Below, piece by piece: positions 1 to 7,086 of a stretch of 59,838 nucleotides of DNA. The position numbers and the translations under genes were made by a program. Position 1 is the first letter of the stretch, and each line of letters opens with the position of its first letter. Under the pieces are notes generated by a model. The model was not told the DNA's origin. It saw only the letters and a program-made list of their open reading frames with translations, and did not search any database. Source of the DNA: an uncultured Bacteroidales bacterium (GTDB taxonomy: Bacteria; Bacteroidota; Bacteroidia; Bacteroidales; UBA932); contig CALVDL010000020.1 in NCBI GenBank assembly GCA_944326305.1, positions 1 to 59,838 of the forward strand, given 5' to 3'.

Positions 1-60
1 TTTCTGATGTACGATTGTTGCAATTTTTGATGTAGCCTCGTTGCCGATTTTGATGTATTC
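1..60. repeat. Three 23-bp-period direct repeats, possible insertion-sequence end
   Basis: A TTTTGATGTA-type motif recurs three times with GATGTA at 6-11, 29-34 and 52-57, an exact 23-bp spacing. The first two copies also share GTTGC downstream of the motif. Multiple short repeats at an element terminus are typical of IS21-family ends, where they bind the transposase. The repeats stop where the truncated acetyltransferase sequence begins, as expected if an element inserted there. No transposase gene lies in the window, so the family assignment is a guess, but the repeats themselves are plain to see. Confidence 0.5.
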
Positions 61-347
61 CTGATTTCCGGTTACACGGAATCCGTGGAAAATGGCTCTC
101 CGACAGCCGGTACGTGGTGCTGCACAGGCTTGCTGTAGCTGATGAGGTAAAAGGGAAGGGCGTAGCCTACGTCTTCATCCAGGAAGTGGAGAGTCTTGCC
201 GCAGGGAAGGGTGTACGCAGCTTTAGGATTGACACCCGGAACGACAATGTCCGCATGCTCCGCGTCATCTCTCGCCTCGGCTTTACATACTGCGGCGAAA
301 TCTATTATCTGCACGGTTCAAGGATGGCCTTCGAGAAATTCATTTGA
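60..347 (+). pseudogene. 5'-truncated GNAT acetyltransferase remnant
   Basis: The frame reads WLSDSRYVVLHRLAV, then ADEVKGKGVA (the acetyl-CoA binding loop region), FRIDTRNDNVRMLR and LGFTYCGEIYY, ending with a stop at 345-347. This is the C-terminal half of a GNAT N-acetyltransferase. The N-terminal half is missing: upstream in the same frame there are stop codons inside the repeats at 1-60, and residues just before WLSDSRY look frameshifted. The apparent GTG start at 114 is internal to the domain, so I treat this as a decayed or interrupted gene rather than a short functional one. It ends exactly where a relaxase fragment begins, so the region is a mosaic of remnants. Confidence 0.7.
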
Positions 348-764
348 AGGCATGGGAAATTTGCGGAGAGACAGGAACTTGAAGCCAAAGACAAGGAAAT
401 ATCACGGCTGAATACTATTCTTGAAAAGGCATTCAAATGGTTCCCGATGCTTAGGGAGATGCTGAGAATGGAAAAGCTGTGCGCAGCTATCGGCTTCACC
501 AAAGAAATGATAGAGAGCCTACTGACAAAGAAAGAGGCTATTAGGTGGAATGGCAGGATTTATTCCGAAGAACACAGACGGAAGTTTGACATCAAGAACG
601 ATGTTTTCAAGGTGGAAAGGAATCCGACCGACAACAATAAATTGGTTCTGACCATAAACAAACAGCCGATTGGCGAATGGTTCAAGGAGCAACTTGGCAA
701 GCTGGGACATGGCTTCCGGAAAGCACCTGATGAACCGAGAAAAGGAGGTGGATTTAGATTATAA
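348..764 (+). pseudogene. 3' fragment of a MobV/Pre-like relaxase
   Basis: Directly after the acetyltransferase stop, the same frame continues open with a coiled-coil stretch (ERQELEAKDKEISRLN) followed by KAFKWFPMLREMLRMEKLC, LYSEEHRRKFD-like text (here IYSEEHRRKFD) and QPIGEWFKEQLGKL, ending in a basic tail. From memory this matches the C-terminal region of MobV/Pre-type plasmid mobilization proteins of Bacteroidales. The catalytic N-terminal relaxase domain is absent, so only a remnant is left. An internal ATG at 447 could give a 105-residue peptide, but nothing suggests function. It marks the island as derived from a mobilizable element. Confidence 0.6.
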
Positions 765-790
765 ACGTTAATTAGTTCGTACTGAATTGA

Positions 791-829
791 AAGGAGCAAT
801 CAAATAAACTCTTGGTTGCTCCTTTTTTT
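791..829 (+). terminator. Rho-independent terminator after the relaxase remnant
   Basis: AAGGAGCAA (791-799) pairs with TTGCTCCTT (816-824) around a 16-nt loop and is followed by a T run. It lies between the relaxase remnant and the next gene, so the downstream small genes probably have their own promoter. Confidence 0.75.
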
Positions 830-861
830 CTTATCTTTATGCCATCTAAGTAGATTAAGTT

Positions 862-1494
862 ATGGAACCGAATAATTGGATAAAAGAAGGCGAATGGTTT
901 TGTGCCATTGAGGGCTTGGCCATTTTTGACAAAGTATATGATTTTTATTTTGAGGAATATGACCGTATCCCTCAAAATAAGAAGATAGGCGACTATAACC
1001 GTTCTATAGTTCAATACAGACTGTTCTGCGATTATGACGGGCATCCAATAAAACGGAACAGATGTAAGATTTCCGAGGCGGACTATTGCAGTCCGATGTG
1101 TGCGAAATACGAGAAGGTGTTAAAAAGGAGCATCAAGGATATTCCCAAAGAATATGCCTCGTTTGTCAGATTCTTGAAAACTCCCCAAGAAAAAAGGAGT
1201 TGGGAACTGGTTTCTTATGCCATACCGGAAGGTCTTCATAAAGAAGCAATTCAAGACTTTGAGAAAATTCAGAAGAATTTGCCTCCTAAATTTACTTTTT
1301 CGGATTTGCTAAAAATTGCCACGGACAATCAATGTATTATCAATATGACTGATTCTGTAGAATACACTTGCGGTATTCCTTTATGGATTAGCGTCACTCT
1401 CAGCTACATTTTGGGTAATTACGCCGGAAAGAGGGTCTTGTTTGACAGATTTGATTATAAGATTGGAGGAACGGAGGCAAACGATGAGATTTAA
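862..1494 (+). CDS. Hypothetical protein, first gene of small accessory cluster
   Basis: A 210-residue protein I do not recognise. It has no signal peptide or clear membrane segment. It is rich in Lys, Asp and aromatic residues, and has scattered cysteines (around residues 55, 71, 76, 80, 157 and 169) in no standard zinc pattern. The base composition is clearly more AT-rich than the core genome. The stop codon overlaps the next gene by 11 bases, so the two are probably translated together. It is the first of five co-oriented small genes, of which the last two look like immunity-type families; an immunity or accessory role for this one is only a guess by association. Confidence 0.75.
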   Translation: MEPNNWIKEGEWFCAIEGLAIFDKVYDFYFEEYDRIPQNKKIGDYNRSIVQYRLFCDYDGHPIKRNRCKISEADYCSPMCAKYEKVLKRSIKDIPKEYASFVRFLKTPQEKRSWELVSYAIPEGLHKEAIQDFEKIQKNLPPKFTFSDLLKIATDNQCIINMTDSVEYTCGIPLWISVTLSYILGNYAGKRVLFDRFDYKIGGTEANDEI

Positions 1495-1885
1495 CAAATG
1501 GCTTCCTATTGTTTCGGCAATAAACATTGCTCTGTTAGGGTTGGCAATATATGTTTTTGGGCTGTATCAACATAGGGCAAGCATTGTGGCATCCCAAACT
1601 CCGATTACAAATTTTTCTATATTGGAAGTAAATTATAGAAAGCTTGGTTCATCCGTTAAAATAGCATATAACGGCAAAGAATATTATACAGGCATACCTA
1701 TACCCTATTCCAAACGTAAGACCGAGAACGTTGAAAAATTAGCGTATTACTACGACGCAAAGAACGATACCATATTCTGGGAAAGGGAACTTAACAAAAG
1801 GTATGTCGTGTTCTATTTCATCGTGTTTTTATTTTCATTGCTACTTTGGGCATATCCTGAAGTGCGGAAAGGAGGTAAGCGATGA
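1484..1885 (+). CDS. Small membrane protein, DUF3592-like architecture
   Basis: A 133-residue protein with one hydrophobic segment near residues 8-25, an extracytoplasmic stretch of about 80 residues with VKIAYNGKEYYTG, and a second hydrophobic segment near residues 106-124. This hairpin layout with a short beta-type domain resembles DUF3592 proteins, but the match is by architecture only. I chose ATG 1484 rather than the upstream ATG 1442 because it starts just before the first membrane segment and is preceded by purine-rich GGAGG-like sequence. It overlaps the preceding gene by 11 bases and the following gene by 4 (ATGA). Confidence 0.7.
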   Translation: MRFNKWLPIVSAINIALLGLAIYVFGLYQHRASIVASQTPITNFSILEVNYRKLGSSVKIAYNGKEYYTGIPIPYSKRKTENVEKLAYYYDAKNDTIFWERELNKRYVVFYFIVFLFSLLLWAYPEVRKGGKR

Positions 1886-2100
1886 AATTCATATACCTTA
1901 TATTTTTCGGCATATTGTACGTGTTCAATTTTGTCATGGACTTCTTTCGTTATATAGGAGCCGCCGTGCGTTATATTTTCTTCAAGGTGATAGGGCGCAA
2001 ACGCTCGTACCATGATTTGTGGATGGAAAGTGAAGTGATAAATAATATATGCGGTTTGGGTTTTCTGCTGACTTTGATTGTTGCTGTGATGTTTTTGTAA
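1882..2100 (+). CDS. Small two-helix membrane protein
   Basis: A 72-residue, mostly hydrophobic protein with segments near residues 3-20 and 52-71, separated by a basic stretch (KVIGRKRS). The start codon overlaps the previous stop as ATGA. It is preceded by AAAGGAGG, an unusually good Shine-Dalgarno sequence for a Bacteroidetes gene, which supports it being translated. Function unknown; the tight coupling suggests it works with the preceding membrane protein. Confidence 0.65.
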   Translation: MKFIYLIFFGILYVFNFVMDFFRYIGAAVRYIFFKVIGRKRSYHDLWMESEVINNICGLGFLLTLIVAVMFL

Positions 2101-2108
2101 ATAATATT

Positions 2109-2402
2109 ATGGGTATTATGGAACAAGCTGATGAACGAACAGATATAAATAATTTCTGCCCTATTTGTGGATATCCACTTGGCAATTACAATCCGTGGGG
2201 TGATGATGGAAAGACTCCGACATACGATATTTGTCCATGTTGCGGTGTGGAATGGGGTAATGAAGATTATACGCAGGAATCCCTAACAGAATACCGCAAT
2301 ACATGGCTGGCGGCTGGAGCTAAATGGTTTGATCCTCAGAAAAAACCAGATAAATGGAGTCTTGAGAAACAATTAAAAAACATCGGCTATCATGTGCAGT
2401 AA
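2109..2402 (+). CDS. CPCC-family cysteine-rich protein
   Basis: A 97-residue protein with two cysteine pairs, FCPICG near residue 17 and ICPCCGVEWG near residue 42, a pattern typical of the cysteine-rich CPCC family (PF14206) and probably a zinc ribbon. The C-terminal WSLEKQLKNIGY helix also fits the family. CPCC proteins are small, cytosolic and often found singly in accessory regions; I recall them beside polymorphic-toxin loci, but that is association rather than proof. ATG 2118 is an alternative start. It sits 5 nt before the DUF4304-like gene, so the two are likely co-transcribed. Confidence 0.75.
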   Translation: MGIMEQADERTDINNFCPICGYPLGNYNPWGDDGKTPTYDICPCCGVEWGNEDYTQESLTEYRNTWLAAGAKWFDPQKKPDKWSLEKQLKNIGYHVQ

Positions 2403-2407
2403 AATCA

Positions 2408-3094
2408 ATGATTGATATGACAGAAGAAGAAAAGATAAATATTAAGGAACAATTCTATCATATTGTCAAAGACGGTATAACTCCTATTTTGAAATCCGCA
2501 GGGTTTAGGAAGAAAGGTAATAATTTTCATGCTCATGTAGAAGAATTAGATTGGTGTATCAATATACAAAAGGACAAATGGGGATTTGATGACTCTTCCA
2601 ACACATGGCAATTCACAATCAATATTGGTGTGACTTGGGGTGATTATGCAATGTGCTTGTTTAACGAGGTCTGTGATTTTCCTTTGGAAAATTCCTGTCC
2701 GATAAGAACTCGTATAGGGAATTTTATGAGAAAAGATGATTATTGGTTTATTTTGCACCCAAATCAAGATTGCTCACCAATAAAAGATTTGATTTGCTCT
2801 ACACTACAAAATAAAGTCTTGCCCTTATTAAAACGACATCAATGCTTGAATGATTTATGGGATTTAATAGAGGACAATCACTCAAGACACACTTTTCTGA
2901 TTAAACTGTTTCGTGTCAGGTCTAAACAAAAAGTCTTTTGGGCTACTCCAATCGGCTTGTATATGTTGTGCCTTGCGACAGGAAAAGCGAAAAAGGCAAA
3001 ATCGTTGAGAAGCAAAATGGAGCAACGAAAGGCAAACACTTCATTATTAGACAAAATAGACGAAATGTATAAAAGCAGGGGGATTAGCGCATAA
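2408..3094 (+). CDS. DUF4304-like protein, putative immunity protein
   Basis: A 228-residue soluble protein. The N-terminal half (ILKSAGFRKKGNNF near residue 23, then LDWCINIQKDKW and FTINIGV) matches the DUF4304 pattern, in which a substrate-like 'GFRKKG-NF' turn is followed by beta strands with alternating aromatics. DUF4304 proteins are widespread small accessory proteins considered candidate immunity proteins of polymorphic toxins. The C-terminal third is helical and basic, without a recognised domain. ATG 2408 and ATG 2417 are both possible starts. It closes the accessory cluster, and a strong stem-loop follows. The toxin it might neutralise is not in the window. Confidence 0.7.
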   Translation: MIDMTEEEKINIKEQFYHIVKDGITPILKSAGFRKKGNNFHAHVEELDWCINIQKDKWGFDDSSNTWQFTINIGVTWGDYAMCLFNEVCDFPLENSCPIRTRIGNFMRKDDYWFILHPNQDCSPIKDLICSTLQNKVLPLLKRHQCLNDLWDLIEDNHSRHTFLIKLFRVRSKQKVFWATPIGLYMLCLATGKAKKAKSLRSKMEQRKANTSLLDKIDEMYKSRGISA

Positions 3095-3109
3095 CCCTTT
3101 AAATAAGAA

Positions 3110-3150
3110 AACACCCGACTTTACATTTCTTGGGTGTAAAATCGAGTGTT
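3110..3150. terminator. Long stem-loop between the accessory cluster and tRNA-Ser
   Basis: A 16-bp stem with two mismatches (3110-3125 against 3135-3150, starting AACACCCGAC) closes a 9-nt loop. It lies downstream of the DUF4304-like gene on the plus strand and downstream of tRNA-Ser on the minus strand, so it could terminate both. T runs are weak on both sides. Confidence 0.55.
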
Positions 3151-3188
3151 TGATTTGTAAAACATTGGTTTTCAATTTCTTGTCTTGC

Positions 3189-3275
3189 GGAGAGATCGGG
3201 ATTCGAACCCGAGATACGATTTTGTCGTATACACGCTTTCCAGGCGTGCCTCTTAAGCCACTCGAGCATCTCTCC
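3189..3275 (-). tRNA. tRNA-Ser (anticodon GGA)
   Basis: On the minus strand an 87-nt cloverleaf has the acceptor stem GGAGAGA/TCTCTCC, an anticodon stem CACGC/GCGTG with loop CTGGAAA (anticodon GGA), a long class II variable arm (TATACGAC...), the T-loop GGTTCGAATCC and discriminator G as usual for serine tRNAs. CCA is not encoded. The 3' end faces the AT-rich accessory island at 1-3150, which is how elements integrated at tRNA genes usually lie. Confidence 0.97.
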
Positions 3276-3330
3276 AGAATTGCGGGTGCAAATATAGCGA
3301 TAATTTTCGTCTTTGCAACCGCGGGCCTGT

Positions 3331-3732
3331 CTATTTCTTCTGCAGTTCCATCAGTACATTCCCTTCGGCGTCAAGTGCCAGGATCTTTCCTTCAGAACCG
3401 TTCTTGACTGAAGCGGTCTTGTTGATGGCATCGAGGACGGCCCCTTCAAGCTCCATGTCCGGACCGGCCATCATGGTAGTGGCCATTTTGCTGAAAGTGA
3501 GCTTCTTCCCGTCCTGGGTATAGCTGCCGTTCATTATGTTGCAGCTTGTATGCCCGTGTACCTTGCCTTCAGCGGTATTGAACTCGATAAAGGGTGCGGT
3601 CTCAACCGCCTTTACCTGCTCACCGTTGAGGGTGGTGATTTCCCATTTCCCGTTGAGGTCGATGCTGCCTCCGCATGAAGCCATGAAAAGTGCTGCGGAA
3701 GCTGCAATCACAGCTGTGATGATCTTTTTCAT
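3331..3732 (-). CDS. META-domain lipoprotein (HslJ-like)
   Basis: A 133-residue protein beginning MKKIITAVI with a hydrophobic signal segment and lipobox MASC, so a lipoprotein. The mature part, LNGKWEITTLNGE, then FNTAEGKVHGHTSCNIMNGSY and LTFSKMATTMMAG, is the META domain (PF03724), with the characteristic G-H-T/S-C-N-x-x-x-G-x-Y core. HslJ-type META proteins are small envelope proteins linked to stress; exact role unknown. ATG 3732 is preferred over an upstream in-frame ATG at 3768 because it starts the signal peptide. It is a single gene, divergent from queH. Confidence 0.9.
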   Translation of the reverse strand: MKKIITAVIAASAALFMASCGGSIDLNGKWEITTLNGEQVKAVETAPFIEFNTAEGKVHGHTSCNIMNGSYTQDGKKLTFSKMATTMMAGPDMELEGAVLDAINKTASVKNGSEGKILALDAEGNVLMELQKK

Positions 3733-3932
3733 AATAACTATCTTTAAATCCCATTTCAAAAATCGCACGAATTTACGTAAATTTTTTCAAAAATTCTTTT
3801 AAAGGTCTTTCCGGTATAAATTCCCTGAGAATTTCTCAGCCGGACAGTTCTGCTGTCCTTTTCGAAACTTCAGAAACATTCTCTTCGGAAATACTTCTTG
3901 AATTTTATATTTAAAATTTCGAAACAGTTTCT

Positions 3933-3940
3933 TAATTTTG
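3933..3940 (+). promoter_or_regulatory. Putative -7 box (TAATTTTG) for queH
   Basis: TAATTTTG matches the Bacteroidales -7 consensus TAnnTTTG and lies 50 nt before the queH start. No clear TTTG -33 element is visible. Two small hairpins lie further upstream (around 3830-3858) but match no riboswitch I know. Confidence 0.5.
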
Positions 3941-3990
3941 GCCGCTGTACCGCAATATTTGTTCGGAGATTCTTTGCGGCACGCAAGGCG

Positions 3991-4632
3991 ATGAAAAGAA
4001 AATTGCAGATAGAAGTCCCTGGCGGTGAGGATACTGTACTTCTCCACACCTGTTGTGCCCCGTGCTCGTCAGCGATAGTGGAAGCCCTGACGGACAACGG
4101 GATCAGGCCTGTGATATACTATTGCAACCCTAATATCTATCCAGAACGTGAATATCTTATGCGGAAGGACGAATGCACGAGATATGCCCGCTCTCTGGGG
4201 CTTGAGATTGTGGATGCCGACTATGACCATGCTCAATGGCTCACTGCCATGAAAGGACTGGAGAATGAGCCGGAACGCGGGGCAAGATGTCTCAAATGTT
4301 TCAGATACAGGCTTGAGAGGGCTGCCGGATATGCGCATGAGCATGGTCTTAAGGTAGTCACCACCACCCTTGCATCTTCCCGTTGGAAAAGCCTTGACCA
4401 GATCAACGAGGCTGGACGCTATGCCGCAGGCCTTTTCCCCGATGTCGTATGGTGGGACCGTAACTGGCGCAAAGGCGGCCTTCAGGAGCGCCGTAGCCAG
4501 ATCATAAAGGAATACTGCTTTTACAATCAGCAGTACTGCGGATGCGAATTCTCGATGCGGTTCTTATCCCGGTCCATAGAAAAAGAGGATGGACAGCAGG
4601 CCTGGCCTGGTCCATCCCCTTCAGATCTGTAA
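3991..4632 (+). CDS. queH: Epoxyqueuosine reductase QueH
   Basis: A 213-residue protein of the QueH (DUF208) family, which reduces epoxyqueuosine to queuosine in tRNA, the last step of queuosine synthesis, as the non-homologous alternative to QueG. Diagnostic motifs are LLHTCCAPC near residue 14, YYCNPNIYP, RCLKCFRYRLE near residue 95, TTTLASS, and QYCGCEFS near the C terminus; these cysteines hold the iron-sulfur cluster and metal site. ATG 3991 is chosen since it leaves about 10 residues before the conserved HTCCAPC; an upstream in-frame ATG at 3898 lies before the promoter box. The window also carries tgt, the earlier queuosine step. Confidence 0.95.
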   Translation: MKRKLQIEVPGGEDTVLLHTCCAPCSSAIVEALTDNGIRPVIYYCNPNIYPEREYLMRKDECTRYARSLGLEIVDADYDHAQWLTAMKGLENEPERGARCLKCFRYRLERAAGYAHEHGLKVVTTTLASSRWKSLDQINEAGRYAAGLFPDVVWWDRNWRKGGLQERRSQIIKEYCFYNQQYCGCEFSMRFLSRSIEKEDGQQAWPGPSPSDL

Positions 4633-4641
4633 TGCCGATGG

Positions 4642-4803
4642 CTATTCTTCGACCTTGAAATCCTCTTTGCCTACCCCGCAGAGAGGGCAAACCCAATCTT
4701 CAGGAAGGTCCTCGAACGCTGTACCCGGCTCGATACCGCTGTCCGGGTCTCCTACTGCAGGATCATATACGTATCCGCAGATGATGCAAACATACTTTTT
4801 CAT
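4642..4803 (-). CDS. Rubredoxin
   Basis: A 53-residue protein with the two rubredoxin cysteine pairs [11 protein letters not shown] (residue 6 on) and [13 protein letters not shown] (residue 39 on), plus the conserved [15 protein letters not shown] stretch. The four cysteines bind a single iron, making a small cytosolic electron carrier. In anaerobes rubredoxin commonly feeds peroxide- or superoxide-reducing enzymes; here it lies just downstream of Fe-superoxide dismutase on the same strand (gap 87 nt), consistent with oxidative-stress defence. Its stop codon lies 10 nt past the convergent queH stop. Confidence 0.96.
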   Translation of the reverse strand: MKKYVCIICGYVYDPAVGDPDSGIEPGTAFEDLPEDWVCPLCGVGKEDFKVEE

Positions 4804-4890
4804 GATGATTCCGGTAAATTAAAATTAACTGATTTTCTTTAGTATTGGTTTTTGTTCAGGCTGGATGCCTCCAATTGCAGGGGACTTGTC

Positions 4891-5463
4891 CTACAGCCTT
4901 TCAGTGACTTTTTCCCAGTCGATGAGGTTCCACCATGCTTCGACATAGGCGGCACGCTTGTTCCTGTAGTCGATATAGTATGCGTGCTCCCATACATCCA
5001 CTGTGAGCAGAGGCTTCATTCCCTTGGTCAGCGGATTGCCCGCATTTGACTCCTGCAGTATCGAGAGCTTGCCCTCGGCGTCTTCGGCCAGCCATACCCA
5101 TCCTGACCCGAACAGGGATATTGCAGACTTGGTAAACTCGTCCTTGAATGCCTCCACGGAGCCGAATGCTTCCGTAAGGGCGGCAGCGAGTTTTTCAGGT
5201 ATGGCCTTTTGTTCAGGGGTGAGTGTCTGGAAGAAGAATGTATGGTTCCAGGTCTGGGCGGCATTGTTGAATATCCCGCCTGTGGCCTTGCGGACGATGT
5301 CCTCGAGAGGCATCTCCTCGTATGGGGAGCCCTCAATCATCCTGTTGAGGTTGTCGATATATGTCTGCAGGTGTTTACCGTAATGGTATTCAAATGTTTC
5401 TGCGCTCATGGCCGGAGCCAGTGCATACTGGCTGTACGGCAGTTCAGGTAACAGATGTTTCAT
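4891..5463 (-). CDS. sodB: Iron superoxide dismutase
   Basis: A 190-residue Fe/Mn superoxide dismutase, converting superoxide to oxygen and hydrogen peroxide in the cytosol. Metal ligands are visible as HYGKH near residue 26, WNHTFFF near residue 73, and DVWEHAYY near residue 155. AAQTWNH places the outer-sphere glutamine in the N-terminal half, as in iron rather than manganese enzymes. Length is normal. The ATG at 5463 (MKHLLPELPY) is the family's usual start; the frame stays open upstream but that sequence overlaps the next gene antisense-frame and is not coding. A -7 box lies 23 nt upstream. Confidence 0.96.
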   Translation of the reverse strand: MKHLLPELPYSQYALAPAMSAETFEYHYGKHLQTYIDNLNRMIEGSPYEEMPLEDIVRKATGGIFNNAAQTWNHTFFFQTLTPEQKAIPEKLAAALTEAFGSVEAFKDEFTKSAISLFGSGWVWLAEDAEGKLSILQESNAGNPLTKGMKPLLTVDVWEHAYYIDYRNKRAAYVEAWWNLIDWEKVTERL

Positions 5464-5485
5464 AGAAAATTCAATTGTTGTATCG

Positions 5486-5493
5486 CAAATGTA
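5486..5493 (-). promoter_or_regulatory. Putative -7 box (TACATTTG) for sodB
   Basis: On the minus strand TACATTTG matches TAnnTTTG and lies 23 nt before the sodB start, in the 59-nt gap after the CPBP gene, so sodB can be transcribed separately from the pfl operon. No convincing -33 TTTG is seen. Confidence 0.55.
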
Positions 5494-5522
5494 TGTATAA
5501 TTTTTTGCTTTTCCTATTCGTG

Positions 5523-6164
5523 TCAGACCGGAAACCATACAAATACCGCCGCATCCCACAGGGCATGGGAAATTACCAATGCCCACAGTCTTTCCGGAAA
5601 GAACCTGTACAGCAGCCCCCAGACGGCCCCTGCCGTCAGTGACGCCATCACAAGCATGAAGTTCATCGACGGTACATGCACCAGGGTGTAGGCGGCAAGG
5701 GTTAATGCTGCCCCTGTGTCTGGATTCCATCTCGAGGAGAGCGTGTTTTGCACATAGCCCCTCCAGAACAGTTCCTCCGCAGGGCCAATGAGCAGGAGAA
5801 GCAGCGCGGACAGGAGCCAGGGAGAAGTCCCGCCCTTGATCCCGTATATCATATCCACCTGCGGCCTTGCGAATCCGAAAAGGAATGATGAGACCTTGTC
5901 CCCGAGCCAGAACACTCCCCAAAGGACTGCGGCTATCAGGATGCCGCATGCCAGGTCCTTCCATTCCGGGCGGACAGATCTCCATATCCCCGGGCGGAAG
6001 CATGTTGCCAGGGTCATCAGTATGGCTGCAGAGCATGACATTGCTGCCCAGAAATTCACATGCGGGGCTGTCCACGGGGAGAACATGATAAACCACAGGG
6101 CGGCAGCTGCCATGAGTGCTGATGCGACTTTCAGCCCGTATTTGTCACTTATATACTTCCCCAT
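5523..6164 (-). CDS. CPBP family intramembrane metalloprotease
   Basis: A 213-residue membrane protein of the CPBP (CAAX protease and bacteriocin-processing) family. The three family motifs are present: PAEELFWRGY (EExxxR) near residue 128, LVHVPSMN (HxxxN-type) near residue 165, and SHALWDAAV near the C terminus. About six hydrophobic segments are seen. These are intramembrane glutamate proteases; substrates are mostly unknown. The start ATG 6164 is 2 nt after the ubiA-family stop, so this is the last gene of the pflB-pflA-ubiA-CPBP operon. Nothing in the sequence tells the substrate. Confidence 0.88.
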   Translation of the reverse strand: MGKYISDKYGLKVASALMAAAALWFIMFSPWTAPHVNFWAAMSCSAAILMTLATCFRPGIWRSVRPEWKDLACGILIAAVLWGVFWLGDKVSSFLFGFARPQVDMIYGIKGGTSPWLLSALLLLLIGPAEELFWRGYVQNTLSSRWNPDTGAALTLAAYTLVHVPSMNFMLVMASLTAGAVWGLLYRFFPERLWALVISHALWDAAVFVWFPV

Positions 6165-6166
6165 GC

Positions 6167-7075
6167 TCAAATGAAATATGCCGCTATGAACGATGCCGCG
6201 AACAGCAGGGAGAATACGAGCTGCAGCTGCGCCGTGGCCTGGTCCAGTGAACTTATCGCCTTCATACCTCCGGTGCGGGACCCCGCCATCATTTTCAGTG
6301 CCCCGGCCGCAGGGAATATCGCCATGAAGGTAAGCAGGCACCATGCCGGGAATATCCCCGCGGCCGTACATCCTGCAACCCATGCGAACGGTATAAGTAT
6401 TTCACCGTAGTATATGAACCTGGATGCCTTCTCTCCGGCCTTCATCGCTATTGTCCTGATTCCTGCCCTCCTGTCAGTGGCCATGTCCCGTGTGTTGTTG
6501 GCATGGAGGATGGCCACTGTTATGAGTCCGACAGGTATGGCAAGCCACAGTGCTTCCAGACAGAATTCCCCGCTTACCACGAATGATGTCCCGAGGATAG
6601 GCAGGAAGGCATACGCAGCGAAGATCACGAAGTCCCCGGCCGCATTGTATTTGAGCAGCGGGTACAGCAGGGAGCAGGCCGCCCCTCCGAGGCCTATCCA
6701 CAGCAGGGGGAGCCCTGTGAGCAGCATGAGCCCCGTACCTCCTGCCAGAGCCACCGCAAGCAGTCCGGTCGAAAGCCGTATGATTTCATCCGGGGTGAAC
6801 ATTCCCCCGGTCAATGTCCTGACCCCGAAAGTATCTTCCGCATCCACTGATTTCCTGTAGTCGAAATAATCGCTCCATGTGTTCCCCGCGGCGTGGAATA
6901 TCACTATGTTCACCAGAGCCCATAGCCCGTATATCCAGTCCATTCCGGCCGTGGTACCCTCTTCTCCGCTTTTCCAAAGCATATATGCCAGTGTAACGGC
7001 AACAGGCATGGCGGAGGCCGGAAATGACCACGGACGCACTGCAATGGCCCATTCTTTAATAGAGTGTCTGTTCAT
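6167..7075 (-). CDS. menA: UbiA-family prenyltransferase, MenA-like
   Basis: A 302-residue membrane protein with about eight hydrophobic segments and the two aspartate-rich prenyl-diphosphate motifs of the UbiA superfamily: NTWSDYFDYRKSVDAED near residues 65-81 and NNTRDMATDRRAG near residues 190-202. The NNTRDxxxD second motif is like 1,4-dihydroxy-2-naphthoate prenyltransferase (MenA), which attaches the side chain in menaquinone synthesis. The first motif begins NTWSD rather than the more usual NDYYD, so a related aromatic prenyltransferase is possible. It follows pflA by 11 nt, in the same operon. Confidence 0.8.
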   Translation of the reverse strand: MNRHSIKEWAIAVRPWSFPASAMPVAVTLAYMLWKSGEEGTTAGMDWIYGLWALVNIVIFHAAGNTWSDYFDYRKSVDAEDTFGVRTLTGGMFTPDEIIRLSTGLLAVALAGGTGLMLLTGLPLLWIGLGGAACSLLYPLLKYNAAGDFVIFAAYAFLPILGTSFVVSGEFCLEALWLAIPVGLITVAILHANNTRDMATDRRAGIRTIAMKAGEKASRFIYYGEILIPFAWVAGCTAAGIFPAWCLLTFMAIFPAAGALKMMAGSRTGGMKAISSLDQATAQLQLVFSLLFAASFIAAYFI

Positions 7076-7086
7076 AGGCCTATTGA

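Noticed and set aside
3800..3990. Hairpins before queH considered as a preQ1 riboswitch
   Set aside because: GGACAG/CTGTCC (about 3841-3857) has no preQ1 consensus loop or A-rich tail, and the T run would precede the promoter box. I could not support it.
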